Source: SABI01 sp963676605 (lineage in GTDB: Bacteria; Spirochaetota; Spirochaetia; Sphaerochaetales; Sphaerochaetaceae). Taken from it: DNA of 51,097 nucleotides. Below, piece by piece: positions 43,284 through 51,097 of this stretch. The number at the start of each line of letters is the position of its first letter. Within the stretch, counting starts at the first letter, position 1. Below the pieces are notes generated by a model, which did no database searches, had not been told where the DNA came from, and saw nothing but the letters and a program-made list of their open reading frames with translations. The stretch spans positions 1-51,097 of the forward strand of contig CAXXSP010000003.1 of NCBI GenBank assembly GCA_963676605.2, written 5' to 3'. The position numbers were made by a program, and so were the translations under genes.

Positions 43284-44149
43284 ATCAAATTACTTTTTTT
43301 GATTTGCTGTCTTGACAGATGGGTCCACTATACCCGTCCTCGGCGGTAACGGTGAGGGTGATCGTGTTATCACCTTCGCTGAGAGACTGAGCTGCTCCGC
43401 TTTCACTACTGAGTTCAGCTGTCTCATCAAAAACGCTTCCTGTGACTGTGATGCTGTCAATTTCGTTCGCAACAGAGACGGTATACGAAGTGACATCTGA
43501 ACTGAAGGCAGGTGAGAGTTCTCCCTGTGATACGATCAGGTTGTCCAAGTCGGCATTCGAGGATTTCTCTCTCGTGACAGTGACGGTATATTCTCTTATA
43601 CTTCCATCCTCGGCGGTAACGGTGAGGGTGATCGTGTTATCACCTGTTGTGAGAGACTGTTCTGTTCCGCTTACAGAACTGAGTTCTGCGGTCTCATCAG
43701 CGACGGTTCCTGTGACTGTGATGCTGTCAACTTCGTTCCCCACAGAGAGAGTGTAAGAAGTGACTTCTGAACTGAAGGCAGGTGAGAGTTCTCCCTGTGA
43801 TACGATCAGGTTGTCCAAAGCAGCATTCGAGGATTTCTCCTCTCCATCAACCTCACAGCCTGTAAAAGCGATGAGCATTGCTGCGATGATGAGAACCGCG
43901 GTACCTATTCTCGAGATGTGTACGTCTGACATGATGAGCCTCCTGTAGTAGGGTCAGCACCCTGATGTGTGCCGACATGCTGTGAAGTAAAACCGTGCCT
44001 TCTGCTTCTTTCTGCTGACTTTCTTCGTTCTTTTACAAGGGAAAACCGTCAACTGTCAGGATTCACCGGAAGGGTGAATCACAGCAGGTTTTGAGAATTT
44101 AGCATGAGTAACAGGGCGAGAAGACAGATTCTTTCAGAATTGAATGAAT

Positions 44150-46060
44150 TCAGAGAGACTTTTTATTGTTGGGGATAAGTAGAGTTACCCGGGTTCCTTC
44201 CCTCGGTCTGCTATCAATCAGTATCTCAGCTTTCAGACTGTCCGCGACAGCCTTCACGACACTGAGACCGAGGCCTGAACCTTTCGAGTTTCTGCTCGAG
44301 TCGAGCTGGAAGAACGGTTTCATGATCAGTTCGATATCTTGCGGAGACATCCCGACCCCCGTATCTTCCACGCTGATGAGGAGCTCTCTGGCATGAGTGT
44401 ACCGGAGGATCACTGAACCTCCGTCAGGGGTGTACTTGAACGCATTGTCGATGAGATTGGATATCATACGTTCGAATTTCAGTGAGGTGGTGGGAATCGT
44501 CCGTTCAGTTTCATCAAGGATCGCTTCGAAACTGATCTGCCGCTCATCCCCGTATTGACAATAGCGCTGCTCGATAACTCGAAGCTCTTCGAGGATACGG
44601 CACTCCCCTTCCTCCTCCGTATCGGCTACGGCATGCAGGTATGCGTTGATATTCTCCGTCATCTCTTCAAGCTCATGAGTTGCCTGCAGTATGACCGAGT
44701 CATACGCTCTGCTCTCTTCAGGGGAGAGCTCGTACGAGCCTCTCATCTGGGTCCTCAGCCTGATCACTGAGATGGGGAGTTTGAGGTCATGGCTGATCCC
44801 CCTGAGCATGATGCTGCGCTCGAAGGCCTGTTTTTCCCGTTCAAGTTCTCTCAGGCGCCTGATATTCGTGATACTTACGGCGTAGAGCACTGAGCCTATA
44901 TACACAAGTGCGCTGAACTGGTTCGTGAAGATCATCTCAATGGAGACACCCCGGACAGACTGTCCCATATACAGAAGGATCTGATGGGTCACGCTCGTGC
45001 TGAATATTGAGTAGGTGATGAGAATGAGTATGCTGTATCCCCGGTATTCGCTGCGGGTTCTTGAGGTCATGAAGATGGTGACGAGTATGCCCAGCAGATT
45101 CATTGCGAAGGTCACGTACAGGTACCCTTTCATGATTGCGAACATTTCCACGACGACAAAGAGAAGGCTGTAGAGAGCTGTCAGCTTTTTGGGAATACGG
45201 AAACGGGAGAGAGACGCTGCAAGCAGCTGAGTGAGCAGGAAGATCATGACTGCCAGGAAATAATCGCTCAGGAACAGGAGTGCGGGGTCTTGCAGCTGGA
45301 GAGAGGCGAAGAGCGGGTATTCTCCCAGGAGAATGAACCTGAGGGTCATGACCAGGCCCATACTGATTGTCACCAGGATATAGTTCGAAGGGAACCTGAA
45401 GAAGATGACGGCACTGACCAGAAGCAGGAGCATGTAGCCGCCGAAAATGATCGAGGCGGCCATCAGTCTCTTGATGATGTAGAAGTTGACTGCATCGGTG
45501 CTGGAGATCAGAAAGTACGCGTTGTCTCTCATCCCTGTCGTCCGGTACTGTGCACTTACACCCAGATCCATCGTATACCCTTCTGTCGAAACTTCATAAT
45601 CATCCCGGGAGAAAGAGAATACTGCATACGCCCTGTTCGGTGTGTAGCCGGGCAGCCCGGCAGAGGTGTTCTGACCGACGATCCTCTCCCCCGCCCGCAG
45701 GGTGAAGGAAGCATGGGTGTCCTCTATCAGAATGGAGAAGGGTTCACCCTCTGAGGAGATGATCTGTATCGAGCTCTCCCCGTCTGAAGAGAGATCAGGA
45801 TAGATGATCTGAAGGGTATCGGAACCGGGAGAGAGGGAGGCGAACATCGTAGGGTTCAGGGCAGAGACGGCTGTGTGATCTCCCTCTCCTGACGGCAGGA
45901 TCTCATCGAGCTGTATCACCGTCGGGTGTATCAGTGACTGTGCATTCACCTGGGTGTTATGGACATTCATGAGGAGCAGGACGAGAAGATGGACACTTAT
46001 GGATATCCCGATGAGTATCGCAAGGTGGTGAGACCGGGAAGTTTCCTGCGTCTTCATCAT
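44150..46060 (-). CDS. 7TM (7TMR-DISM) sensor histidine kinase
   Basis: 636 residues. An N-terminal helix (about 14-32) is followed by an extracytoplasmic beta domain of about 160 residues (7TMR-DISM extracellular type). Seven membrane helices occupy about 195-400. The HisKA domain has the phosphorylated His in LRGISHDLKLPISVIR. The HATPase domain has N-box MISNLIDNAFKYTPDGG, DTGVGMSP and GSGLGLSVVKAVADSL, all intact. The start ATG 46060 overlaps the stop of the response-regulator gene (GGATGATG), after AGGAAGG, showing coupling. An upstream in-frame ATG at 46138 lies deep in the response regulator and is rejected. Confidence 0.9.
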   Translation of the reverse strand: MMKTQETSRSHHLAILIGISISVHLLVLLLMNVHNTQVNAQSLIHPTVIQLDEILPSGEGDHTAVSALNPTMFASLSPGSDTLQIIYPDLSSDGESSIQIISSEGEPFSILIEDTHASFTLRAGERIVGQNTSAGLPGYTPNRAYAVFSFSRDDYEVSTEGYTMDLGVSAQYRTTGMRDNAYFLISSTDAVNFYIIKRLMAASIIFGGYMLLLLVSAVIFFRFPSNYILVTISMGLVMTLRFILLGEYPLFASLQLQDPALLFLSDYFLAVMIFLLTQLLAASLSRFRIPKKLTALYSLLFVVVEMFAIMKGYLYVTFAMNLLGILVTIFMTSRTRSEYRGYSILILITYSIFSTSVTHQILLYMGQSVRGVSIEMIFTNQFSALVYIGSVLYAVSITNIRRLRELEREKQAFERSIMLRGISHDLKLPISVIRLRTQMRGSYELSPEESRAYDSVILQATHELEEMTENINAYLHAVADTEEEGECRILEELRVIEQRYCQYGDERQISFEAILDETERTIPTTSLKFERMISNLIDNAFKYTPDGGSVILRYTHARELLISVEDTGVGMSPQDIELIMKPFFQLDSSRNSKGSGLGLSVVKAVADSLKAEILIDSRPREGTRVTLLIPNNKKSL

Positions 46061-46752
46061 CCCTTCCTGCCGTCGAGAACTACGAGATAATACCCCTTCC
46101 CGTAGACAGATTCGATGTGTAATGCCCGACTCCCGCACTCGCTCAGGGATTTTCTCAGTCTGGTGATCATGGTGTTCAGCTGACGGCGGGAGTGTACAGC
46201 GGTAGAGAGCACACCCTCGGAGACGGCCTCCACCGTCAGTGTCGTCTCCTGATGAAACGCATCGATCAGGGCCTTCAAAAGACTGCTCTGGGTGGGAGGA
46301 AGGAAGATGGAGTTCTCACCGCAGGTGAGCTCTCCGGTTGAGAGCCTGAGCGAGATATCTCCTACACGGCAGATGCCCTGAGACACGGAAAGCCGCTTTG
46401 CGGCGGCCTGTATCTTCAGTTTCAGCTCCCACATATCGAAGGGTTTGCAGATATAATCATCTGCACCCTTCTCATAGGAAATCTTCTTGCTTTGTATGCC
46501 GTTCAGGGAGGAGAGCATGATGATGTAGGCATCATGATGCGCACGCATGGAAGGAATGAGATCGTACCCATCCCCGTCAGGGAGCATGATATCGAGGAGG
46601 ACAAACTGGGGATGATGCTTTCTGTAGAGCTCTGCCGCCTTCGCTGCACAATCAGCTTCGATAACCGAAAACTGTTCCCTGGTGAGAAAATCAAGGATGG
46701 CGGATCGCAGAGGGGCATTATCTTCAACAAGCAGAATAATCGGTTTCATCAT
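46057..46752 (-). CDS. OmpR/PhoB-type response regulator
   Basis: 231 residues. The receiver domain shows ILLVEDNAPLRS, phosphoacceptor Asp in FVLLDIMLPDGDGYDL, IMLSSLNG and ADDYICKPFDMWEL. The C-terminal winged helix (about 125-225) ends ITRLRKSLSECGS and HIESVYGKGYYLVV, typical of OmpR-type DNA-binding domains though short in the middle. It is upstream of and overlapping with the 7TM kinase gene, which is its natural partner. There is a weak ribosome site; ATGATG offers two starts one codon apart. Confidence 0.9.
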   Translation of the reverse strand: MMKPIILLVEDNAPLRSAILDFLTREQFSVIEADCAAKAAELYRKHHPQFVLLDIMLPDGDGYDLIPSMRAHHDAYIIMLSSLNGIQSKKISYEKGADDYICKPFDMWELKLKIQAAAKRLSVSQGICRVGDISLRLSTGELTCGENSIFLPPTQSSLLKALIDAFHQETTLTVEAVSEGVLSTAVHSRRQLNTMITRLRKSLSECGSRALHIESVYGKGYYLVVLDGRKG

Positions 46753-46987
46753 GGTCTACGTACACATACCTATCTGGTTTTCATGACTGGAATCTCTCAC
46801 CATGTGGGGAACATGTACCTGCAGCAGTACATATTCACACACCGCAGCGGGGTCCCGGGAACACATTCCCTCGGCACTTTTTCGTGGAGTTCTCATCATT
46901 ATCTGATACATGTACGGTTTTTTCTAGCGATTTTCGCCAATTCCGAGAGAAAAGTGTGTTTCTTCCGCTCTATCTGCAGGATTGCAT

Positions 46988-48109
46988 TCAGAAATTCACA
47001 GAGAATTCCGTCAGTTCCTCCACCGACAGGCTCGGATGCTCCTGGGAGGAGATCTTCTCAAGAAGGGGAGCCAGATTCCTGAAGGCTCTGAGAATCAGGG
47101 GATCAAAGTGCGAGGGCATCACCCGGCCGTCTCCGTCGAAGATAATCGACATTGATCTCTCATGGGAGAACGGCTGTTTATATGGCCGTTCAGAGCGGAG
47201 GGCGTCATAGACATCGATAATGGCCATGATCCTCGCAGAGATAGGAATCTCCTCCCCCTTCAACCCTTTCGGATACCCGCTCCCGTCCCACTTCTCGTGG
47301 TGACAGGAAGAGATTTCCCGGGCATAGACAAGGAAGTCGTTTGATCTTGTTCCCAGGTAGTTGCAGGTCTTCTTCAGGATATCTCCGCCGATCGTCGGAT
47401 GCTCTTTCATGATATCGAACTCCTGCGGTGTCAGGGGTCCCCGTTTCAGCAGGATTGAGTCGGGAATCCCTATCTTCCCGATATCATGAAGAGAGCTTGA
47501 GAGCGCCATCGGTTTGATGGCACTGAAGGAGAACAGATCAGGTTTCAGCGAAAACACCTCCTGCGCGATAAGCTCAAAATAAAGCTGAGTACGGAAGATA
47601 TGGTCTCCGGTATCCTGATCCCGTGCCTCGGTCATGAAGGCGAAGGAAGCAATCATGGCATCCTGTACCTGCTGTATCTTTCTGGTTCTCCGTGAGACCT
47701 CTTCTTCGAGTTCCAGATGCTTCATGTATTTCTCGAGATGAGAGTGCACACGGACTCTCACGAGTTCCGGACTGAATGGCTCATAGAGAAAGTCTGAGAT
47801 CCCGATCTGAAGGCCGAGCTCCTCATTGCGGATATTCGCGAAGGAGGAGGTCAGGATGATCGGGACTTCTTCGGTATCATCAGAGTTCTTCAACTCCCTG
47901 CACACCTCATACCCGCTCATATCAGGGAGCATGAAATCAAGAAGAATAAGGTCTGGCTTCTCCTGTTTCACCTGGCTGATGGCTTCCTTTCCTGTGGTCG
48001 CGACCCTGATCCGGTAGGTGTCAGAGAGGATACCGATAAAGATATCGATATTTTCGATGACATCATCGACGATGAGGATTGTTTTCTTCTCAGGCTGCTC
48101 ACTCTTCAT
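46988..48109 (-). CDS. Response regulator with HD-GYP domain
   Basis: 373 residues. The N-terminal receiver is TILIVDDVIENID, with Asp in DLILLDFMLPDMSGYEV and Ser in LTSSFAN. A coiled-coil linker (HLEKYMKHLELEEEVSRRTRKIQQ) leads to the HD-GYP domain: TGDHIFRTQLY, the HD pair in LHDIGKIGIPD, KEHPTIGGDIL, and SCHHEKWDGSGYPKGLKGEEIP, where HHEKWDGSGYP is the GYP motif. In the receiver the usual C-terminal Lys-Pro is Glu-Pro (LYEPF). The HD-GYP motifs look functional, so c-di-GMP hydrolysis is expected. Its ATG overlaps the stop of the PAS kinase (ATGA), so the two proteins are made together and probably act as a pair. Confidence 0.9.
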   Translation of the reverse strand: MKSEQPEKKTILIVDDVIENIDIFIGILSDTYRIRVATTGKEAISQVKQEKPDLILLDFMLPDMSGYEVCRELKNSDDTEEVPIILTSSFANIRNEELGLQIGISDFLYEPFSPELVRVRVHSHLEKYMKHLELEEEVSRRTRKIQQVQDAMIASFAFMTEARDQDTGDHIFRTQLYFELIAQEVFSLKPDLFSFSAIKPMALSSSLHDIGKIGIPDSILLKRGPLTPQEFDIMKEHPTIGGDILKKTCNYLGTRSNDFLVYAREISSCHHEKWDGSGYPKGLKGEEIPISARIMAIIDVYDALRSERPYKQPFSHERSMSIIFDGDGRVMPSHFDPLILRAFRNLAPLLEKISSQEHPSLSVEELTEFSVNF

Positions 48110-50460
48110 TGCATCCTCCCCTTAACTCTTTCAAGAAGGTCAGTGACCGTATCCTGAATCTCCTGGAATCGATACCTCTTCAGGCTTCCCGCAATCTCCT
48201 GGCGGAGCGGTGAATCGAGAAGCAGCGCAGTTCTCTCATCTTCAAGCAGCCGCTCGAAGCTTTCGGCGCAGGCAACAGGATCATTCAGTGAGGCTACATC
48301 CCTGAAGGCAAGGAGAGTACTCTCTATCGCAGGCACATCTGCTAGAGAGATCTGCATCTCGTCTCCAGTCTCCGTCCTATCTGACGACACCATCGTTTCC
48401 CTGACTTCCGGGGGAGACTGGGTAGTGTGCTTCCGTCCGGGAATAAGGGGAAGATTCACTCTGAGGAGCGTGGTGTCAGAGCCGATCCTCTCCCCTGTGA
48501 TATTCCCCGACAGGAACTGTACCAGTTCCTTCGTGGTAAGAATATCGAGACCGCCTTCATAGGTGAGGAATCCTTCACTTGTGAGCGACTTGAACAGCTC
48601 CGGATCCTGAGAGATACCCCTGGTCAGGATCTTCAGGACCAGACGGTCTCCACCCTGAGCTGAACTCACCTTCCCGGCGAGGAACCGGATATTGCCCCTG
48701 CGGGCGATCTTATAGGCGAACGCAATGAGATTCTCGATGATATGCTTCAGGACCGCGCCGTCGATGTAGAGCCATTCGGGAATCCCGGGATCAATCTCGC
48801 TGACAAGGGGAAGACCGGTCTCCCTGCCGGTGAATTCGAACGATTCAACCACCTCCTCCAGAAGGGTATGAAATGAGGTGTCAGAGGGATGGGACATGAA
48901 CCGTCCCGCCTCCAGTTTCGTGTGATCAAGCAGGTTTGAAATCGAACCGTACAGTTCATTCGCCGACTTCTCGATTTTTCTCAGGTAGTTCTTCTGGACC
49001 TCACTCATCTCTGTCGTGAGCAGAAGCTTGTTCAGACTGTGAATGATATTCAGTGGGGTTCTGAACTCGTGAGTCACATGAGAAAGGAACTCCGAGGTGT
49101 TCTTCGATCCCTCCATGAGGGAATTGAAGGAACTCTCAAGAGCGAGTTCTTCCTGCTTCCGCATGGTGATATCGGTATGGGTGCCGAACATCCTGACAGG
49201 ATTCCCCTCCTCATCGCGTTCACTCACCTTTCCTTTGTCATTGATCCATATGAGACTGCCGTCTTTATGCCTCATGCGGAGGTCACAGTCATACACAGGG
49301 GTGATGCCCTTGAAATGCTCCTCCAGCAATCGTGAGCTTTTCTCCTTATCCCCCGGGTAGACAAACCGGAACCAAGTATCGATCGTGACAGGTTCAAGCT
49401 CTTCGAGGGTATAGCCGATCAGGTGAGCCCACTCTTCATTGATCTGGACCCTGCCTGTCTGGATTTCCCATTCCCAGGTGCCGGCACCCGTGGCATCAAT
49501 CAGCTGCTGGAGACGGTATTTCTGTTCCTCAATATCGGCAATGAGCAGCTTTCTCTCGGTGATATCGGTGATCACGATGAGCCAGGAACGGACTCCGGAG
49601 AGTTCGATCATCTGGCCGGCGAAGAGCCCCGTGAACTCCTTTCCATCCTTCGAATAGATCCTGCTTTCGAACATCTTGAAGGAATCATACATCTTCAGAT
49701 ATGCGATAAGCTCCTCCTTCCTGGAATCGGAATCGAAGAGCTCGAAATCCCAGCCGGAAAGGCCGCGTATCTCCTCTCTGGTATATCCGCAGAGAGCGAG
49801 GAAGGCATCGTTGGCATCAACGATGCTCAAATCCTCCTCCCTGCAGAATATCTGTGCATGGGGATTGTCATCGAAGAGCTGCTTGAGACGCACTTCCTGC
49901 CGTATCTGGTCATAGAGGATGGAAAGGATCTTCGCAATGATCTCCAGGTAGACAAGTTCACTCTCACTCCACTTTCTCTCTCTCGCACACTCGTCGAACC
50001 CGAAAAACCCGATCATCTGATCGTTGTCATCCACGCGCAACGGGTACACCGCGATCGATTTGATCCCCTGGGGATCAAGGATTTCGACCACCTCTTGCGG
50101 CAGGGTGTGAATATCATGCGTGGCGATCATACTCTCTGTCTTCAGGGTCTCGGGCCAGTAGGAGATGACTTCATAAGGAATGTTCTGCAGGTTCTTAATC
50201 TCGGGAGCTATTCCCTCATTGCACCATTCGAAGGTATTTGAAGTGAAGTTGTGGGTCAGGTCATCCTCGAAGATATAGGCCCTGCTCAGATTCAGGTACT
50301 CTCCTGCAGTACGAAGAATATTGTTGACGTTGTTCTCGAATCCGACCTTCTCTGCAATATTGAAGAGTATGCCGGCAAACTGCCTGATCTGCTCCCTGTC
50401 CAGCTCTGAGAACGTTTTCGCAAAGCTCAGCATACGGGATTCCCGCGTTATACTATCCAT
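48106..50460 (-). CDS. GAF/PAS histidine kinase with a poorly conserved ATP-binding domain
   Basis: 784 residues, cytoplasmic, no membrane helices. A GAF domain (about 20-185) is followed by PAS domain 1 (LFDDNPHAQIFCREEDL), PAS 2 (LQQLIDATGAGTWEWEIQTGRVQ) with PAC segments, and HisKA with His in SHVTHEFRTPLNIIH. The ATPase region keeps only IIENLIAFAYK and an odd G-box (EGGLDILTTKELVQFLSG), lacking the usual DxGxG, so kinase activity is doubtful. The C-terminal 110 residues are helical and could bind or carry phosphate (Hpt-like without a clear motif). I start at ATG 50460, after TAGGAGCC, not at the far upstream ATG 50604. It overlaps the HD-GYP regulator by four bases. Confidence 0.8.
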   Translation of the reverse strand: MDSITRESRMLSFAKTFSELDREQIRQFAGILFNIAEKVGFENNVNNILRTAGEYLNLSRAYIFEDDLTHNFTSNTFEWCNEGIAPEIKNLQNIPYEVISYWPETLKTESMIATHDIHTLPQEVVEILDPQGIKSIAVYPLRVDDNDQMIGFFGFDECARERKWSESELVYLEIIAKILSILYDQIRQEVRLKQLFDDNPHAQIFCREEDLSIVDANDAFLALCGYTREEIRGLSGWDFELFDSDSRKEELIAYLKMYDSFKMFESRIYSKDGKEFTGLFAGQMIELSGVRSWLIVITDITERKLLIADIEEQKYRLQQLIDATGAGTWEWEIQTGRVQINEEWAHLIGYTLEELEPVTIDTWFRFVYPGDKEKSSRLLEEHFKGITPVYDCDLRMRHKDGSLIWINDKGKVSERDEEGNPVRMFGTHTDITMRKQEELALESSFNSLMEGSKNTSEFLSHVTHEFRTPLNIIHSLNKLLLTTEMSEVQKNYLRKIEKSANELYGSISNLLDHTKLEAGRFMSHPSDTSFHTLLEEVVESFEFTGRETGLPLVSEIDPGIPEWLYIDGAVLKHIIENLIAFAYKIARRGNIRFLAGKVSSAQGGDRLVLKILTRGISQDPELFKSLTSEGFLTYEGGLDILTTKELVQFLSGNITGERIGSDTTLLRVNLPLIPGRKHTTQSPPEVRETMVSSDRTETGDEMQISLADVPAIESTLLAFRDVASLNDPVACAESFERLLEDERTALLLDSPLRQEIAGSLKRYRFQEIQDTVTDLLERVKGRMQ

Positions 50461-50993
50461 GATAATGGCTCCTACACTTATCAGGTTCCAAAGTAGATCA
50501 ATACGCACGTACAAGCAGCAGAACCGGTAGATGTTTCGGCTGAATGAAACATCAGTTATTACACAATGATATATTAATATATATGACAAAGATATAGAGA
50601 GCAAAGCTTTTTATTGTATTTATTACATTTTGTTTGAAGTTTGTCATTCCTCTCATAAAAGCAGGCAGGAACCGAACATCCTTCATACACCGTGCATCGA
50701 GGGTGCTCAAGTCTATCACCTCAGGCTTGATTCGTGTCGTATGTCTGAAAGATGCCATACAGAAAAACTGGCACGTTCCGCTTCCCCGACAGGACCTATC
50801 TTCTACAGAAGCAGTATCTATGCATGAATAATTCCTGTTGTTTTATATAATAACACCCATTTATCAGTAAAAATACCCACATTTTATCTGTTGCATCCTG
50901 AACTCGGGTGCCCTAGAATAATAGATATACTGATGACAGCAGAAATGTGAGAAGAAACAGAGTATGTTGATCATGACTCATATCGGAGGTGTT
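50461..50993. other. Divergent intergenic region
   Basis: About 530 bases between two divergent signalling genes. Short plus- and minus-strand ORFs here have no ribosome sites and poor composition, so I call none. The left part up to about 50640 is AT-rich and should hold the promoter of the PAS kinase operon. On the right, AGAATAATAGATATACTG (50913-50930) may provide the -10 region for the plus-strand gene at 50994. Confidence 0.45.
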
Positions 50994-51097
50994 ATGGCAA
51001 TGGCAAAGAAGACAGCAGATGTAGGGATCAGCGATCTCAACAGAGAGATTCTCGACCAGCTTCCCACGACGGTGATGGCGGTGGATGGTGATATGAA
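50994..51097 (+). CDS. Start of a PAS-containing protein, probably a methyl-accepting chemotaxis receptor (cut by window end)
   Basis: 34 codons are visible. ATG 50994 follows CGGAGGTGTT. The segment LNREILDQLPTTVMAVDGDM matches the opening of PAS domains found in many methyl-accepting chemotaxis proteins of spirochaetes and deltaproteobacteria (…LPTPVMAID…). No membrane segment comes first, so it may be a soluble receptor. The assignment rests on this short piece only. Confidence 0.5.
   Translation, partial: MAMAKKTADVGISDLNREILDQLPTTVMAVDGDM

Larger units (their letters stand above)
42096..43332 (+). mobile_element. IS3-family insertion sequence, complete, 1237 bp
   Basis: Terminal inverted repeats start TATAATGGACCCAT on the left and TATAGTGGACCCAT on the right (read inward), followed by related sequence ending AAGACA. 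A 3-bp direct repeat CCC (42093-42095 and 43333-43335) flanks it. It carries orfA and orfB joined by a -1 slippage site. The size and 3-bp duplication are typical of IS3 family members. Confidence 0.93.
41019..43932 (-). pseudogene. RCC1-repeat surface lipoprotein, split by an IS3-family insertion
   Basis: The 5' part (43932 to 43333) encodes a lipoprotein: a hydrophobic signal with lipobox LIAFTGC, then cadherin-like beta-sandwich repeats of 90 residues (NLIVSQGELSPAFSSEVTSY, ITLTVTAEDGS, EYTVTVTRE). The 3' part (42095 to 41019) finishes the interrupted repeat (GSTQEYTITVTRQ) and adds about seven RCC1-type repeats of about 50 residues (HTMILDTDGTLWATGGNSLG, QFGNGTT). Removing the 1237-bp element plus one CCC target copy rejoins the codons for TAEDG and STQEY exactly, restoring 557 residues. 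The gene was therefore intact until a recent insertion. The intact protein would be an outer-surface beta-propeller, perhaps for adhesion or substrate binding (inference). Confidence 0.88.

Noticed and set aside
49423..50241. 272-codon plus-strand ORF opposite the PAS kinase
   Set aside because: Shadow of the minus-strand kinase gene, which has clear GAF, PAS and HisKA motifs.
50630..50831. Short plus- and minus-strand ORFs in the divergent region
   Set aside because: No ribosome sites, overlapping frames and no recognisable sequence. Treated as intergenic.

Overview
Origin. From about position 945 to the end the window is bacterial. It looks like a free-living or host-associated fermentative spirochaete (Spirochaetota). 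The solute-binding proteins have cysteine-less 'FAGGAAEE'-type signal peptide ends, there is an ODP-type di-iron sensor domain, GH4 and CUT1 sugar uptake genes lie together with a LacI regulator, an acetate kinase is present, and membrane-bound two-component sensors are dense. No tRNA, rRNA or CRISPR was seen. Positions 1-944 do not belong to this bacterium. They are very AT-rich DNA followed by about 38 tandem GGGGTT repeats, the telomere sequence of oligohymenophorean ciliates. The strand orientation caps the AT-rich left part. The left part holds one reading frame that makes best sense if TAA codes Gln and only TGA stops. The contig is therefore most simply a chimera of a ciliate macronuclear chromosome end and a spirochaete scaffold, and the join cuts through a lacI gene.

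Layout. 945-5734: alpha-glycoside uptake operon on the minus strand (binding protein, two permeases, GH4 glycosidase, terminator, truncated lacI) with an 18-bp perfect operator palindrome. 5883-15621: candidate exopolysaccharide locus. It has a plus-strand operon (membrane-anchored TIM-barrel glycosidase-like protein; ODP/pseudo-GGDEF/pseudo-receiver protein; HEAT-repeat GT2 polysaccharide synthase) facing a minus-strand pair (GH16 and a CE4 deacetylase). 15683-19151: tetR, a multi-pass membrane protein and glmS. 19235-25905: minus-strand operon for an Fbp/Afu-type ABC importer with a phosphohexomutase and a GntR regulator. 26038-27968: ISL3-family transposase and a Rieske protein. 28092-30039: membrane LuxR regulator divergent from a small lipoprotein. 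30127-31685: ackA behind a structured leader. 31837-33635: SDR reductase and a VapBC pair. 33882-40214: a second Fbp-type importer preceded by a YesMN-like two-component system. 40355-43932: second Rieske gene and an RCC1-repeat lipoprotein split by an IS3-family element. 44150-51097: two-component genes, an HD-GYP regulator, a PAS kinase and the start of a probable PAS-containing receptor.

How it fits together. The locus is a mix of carbohydrate import, amino-sugar synthesis (GlmS), cell-surface polysaccharide production and environmental sensing. The most interesting candidate system is the 5918-15586 polysaccharide locus, where a degenerate oxygen/iron-sensor fusion sits between a glycosidase-like membrane protein and a processive synthase.

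Caveats. At least seven single-base frameshifts occur in otherwise well-conserved genes (about 7818, 8348, 8696, 9217, 33386, 35523, 36216). They are best treated as sequencing or consensus errors until raw reads are inspected. A second theme is that several promoters place the -10 box 5-7 nt from the start codon, which implies leaderless mRNAs.
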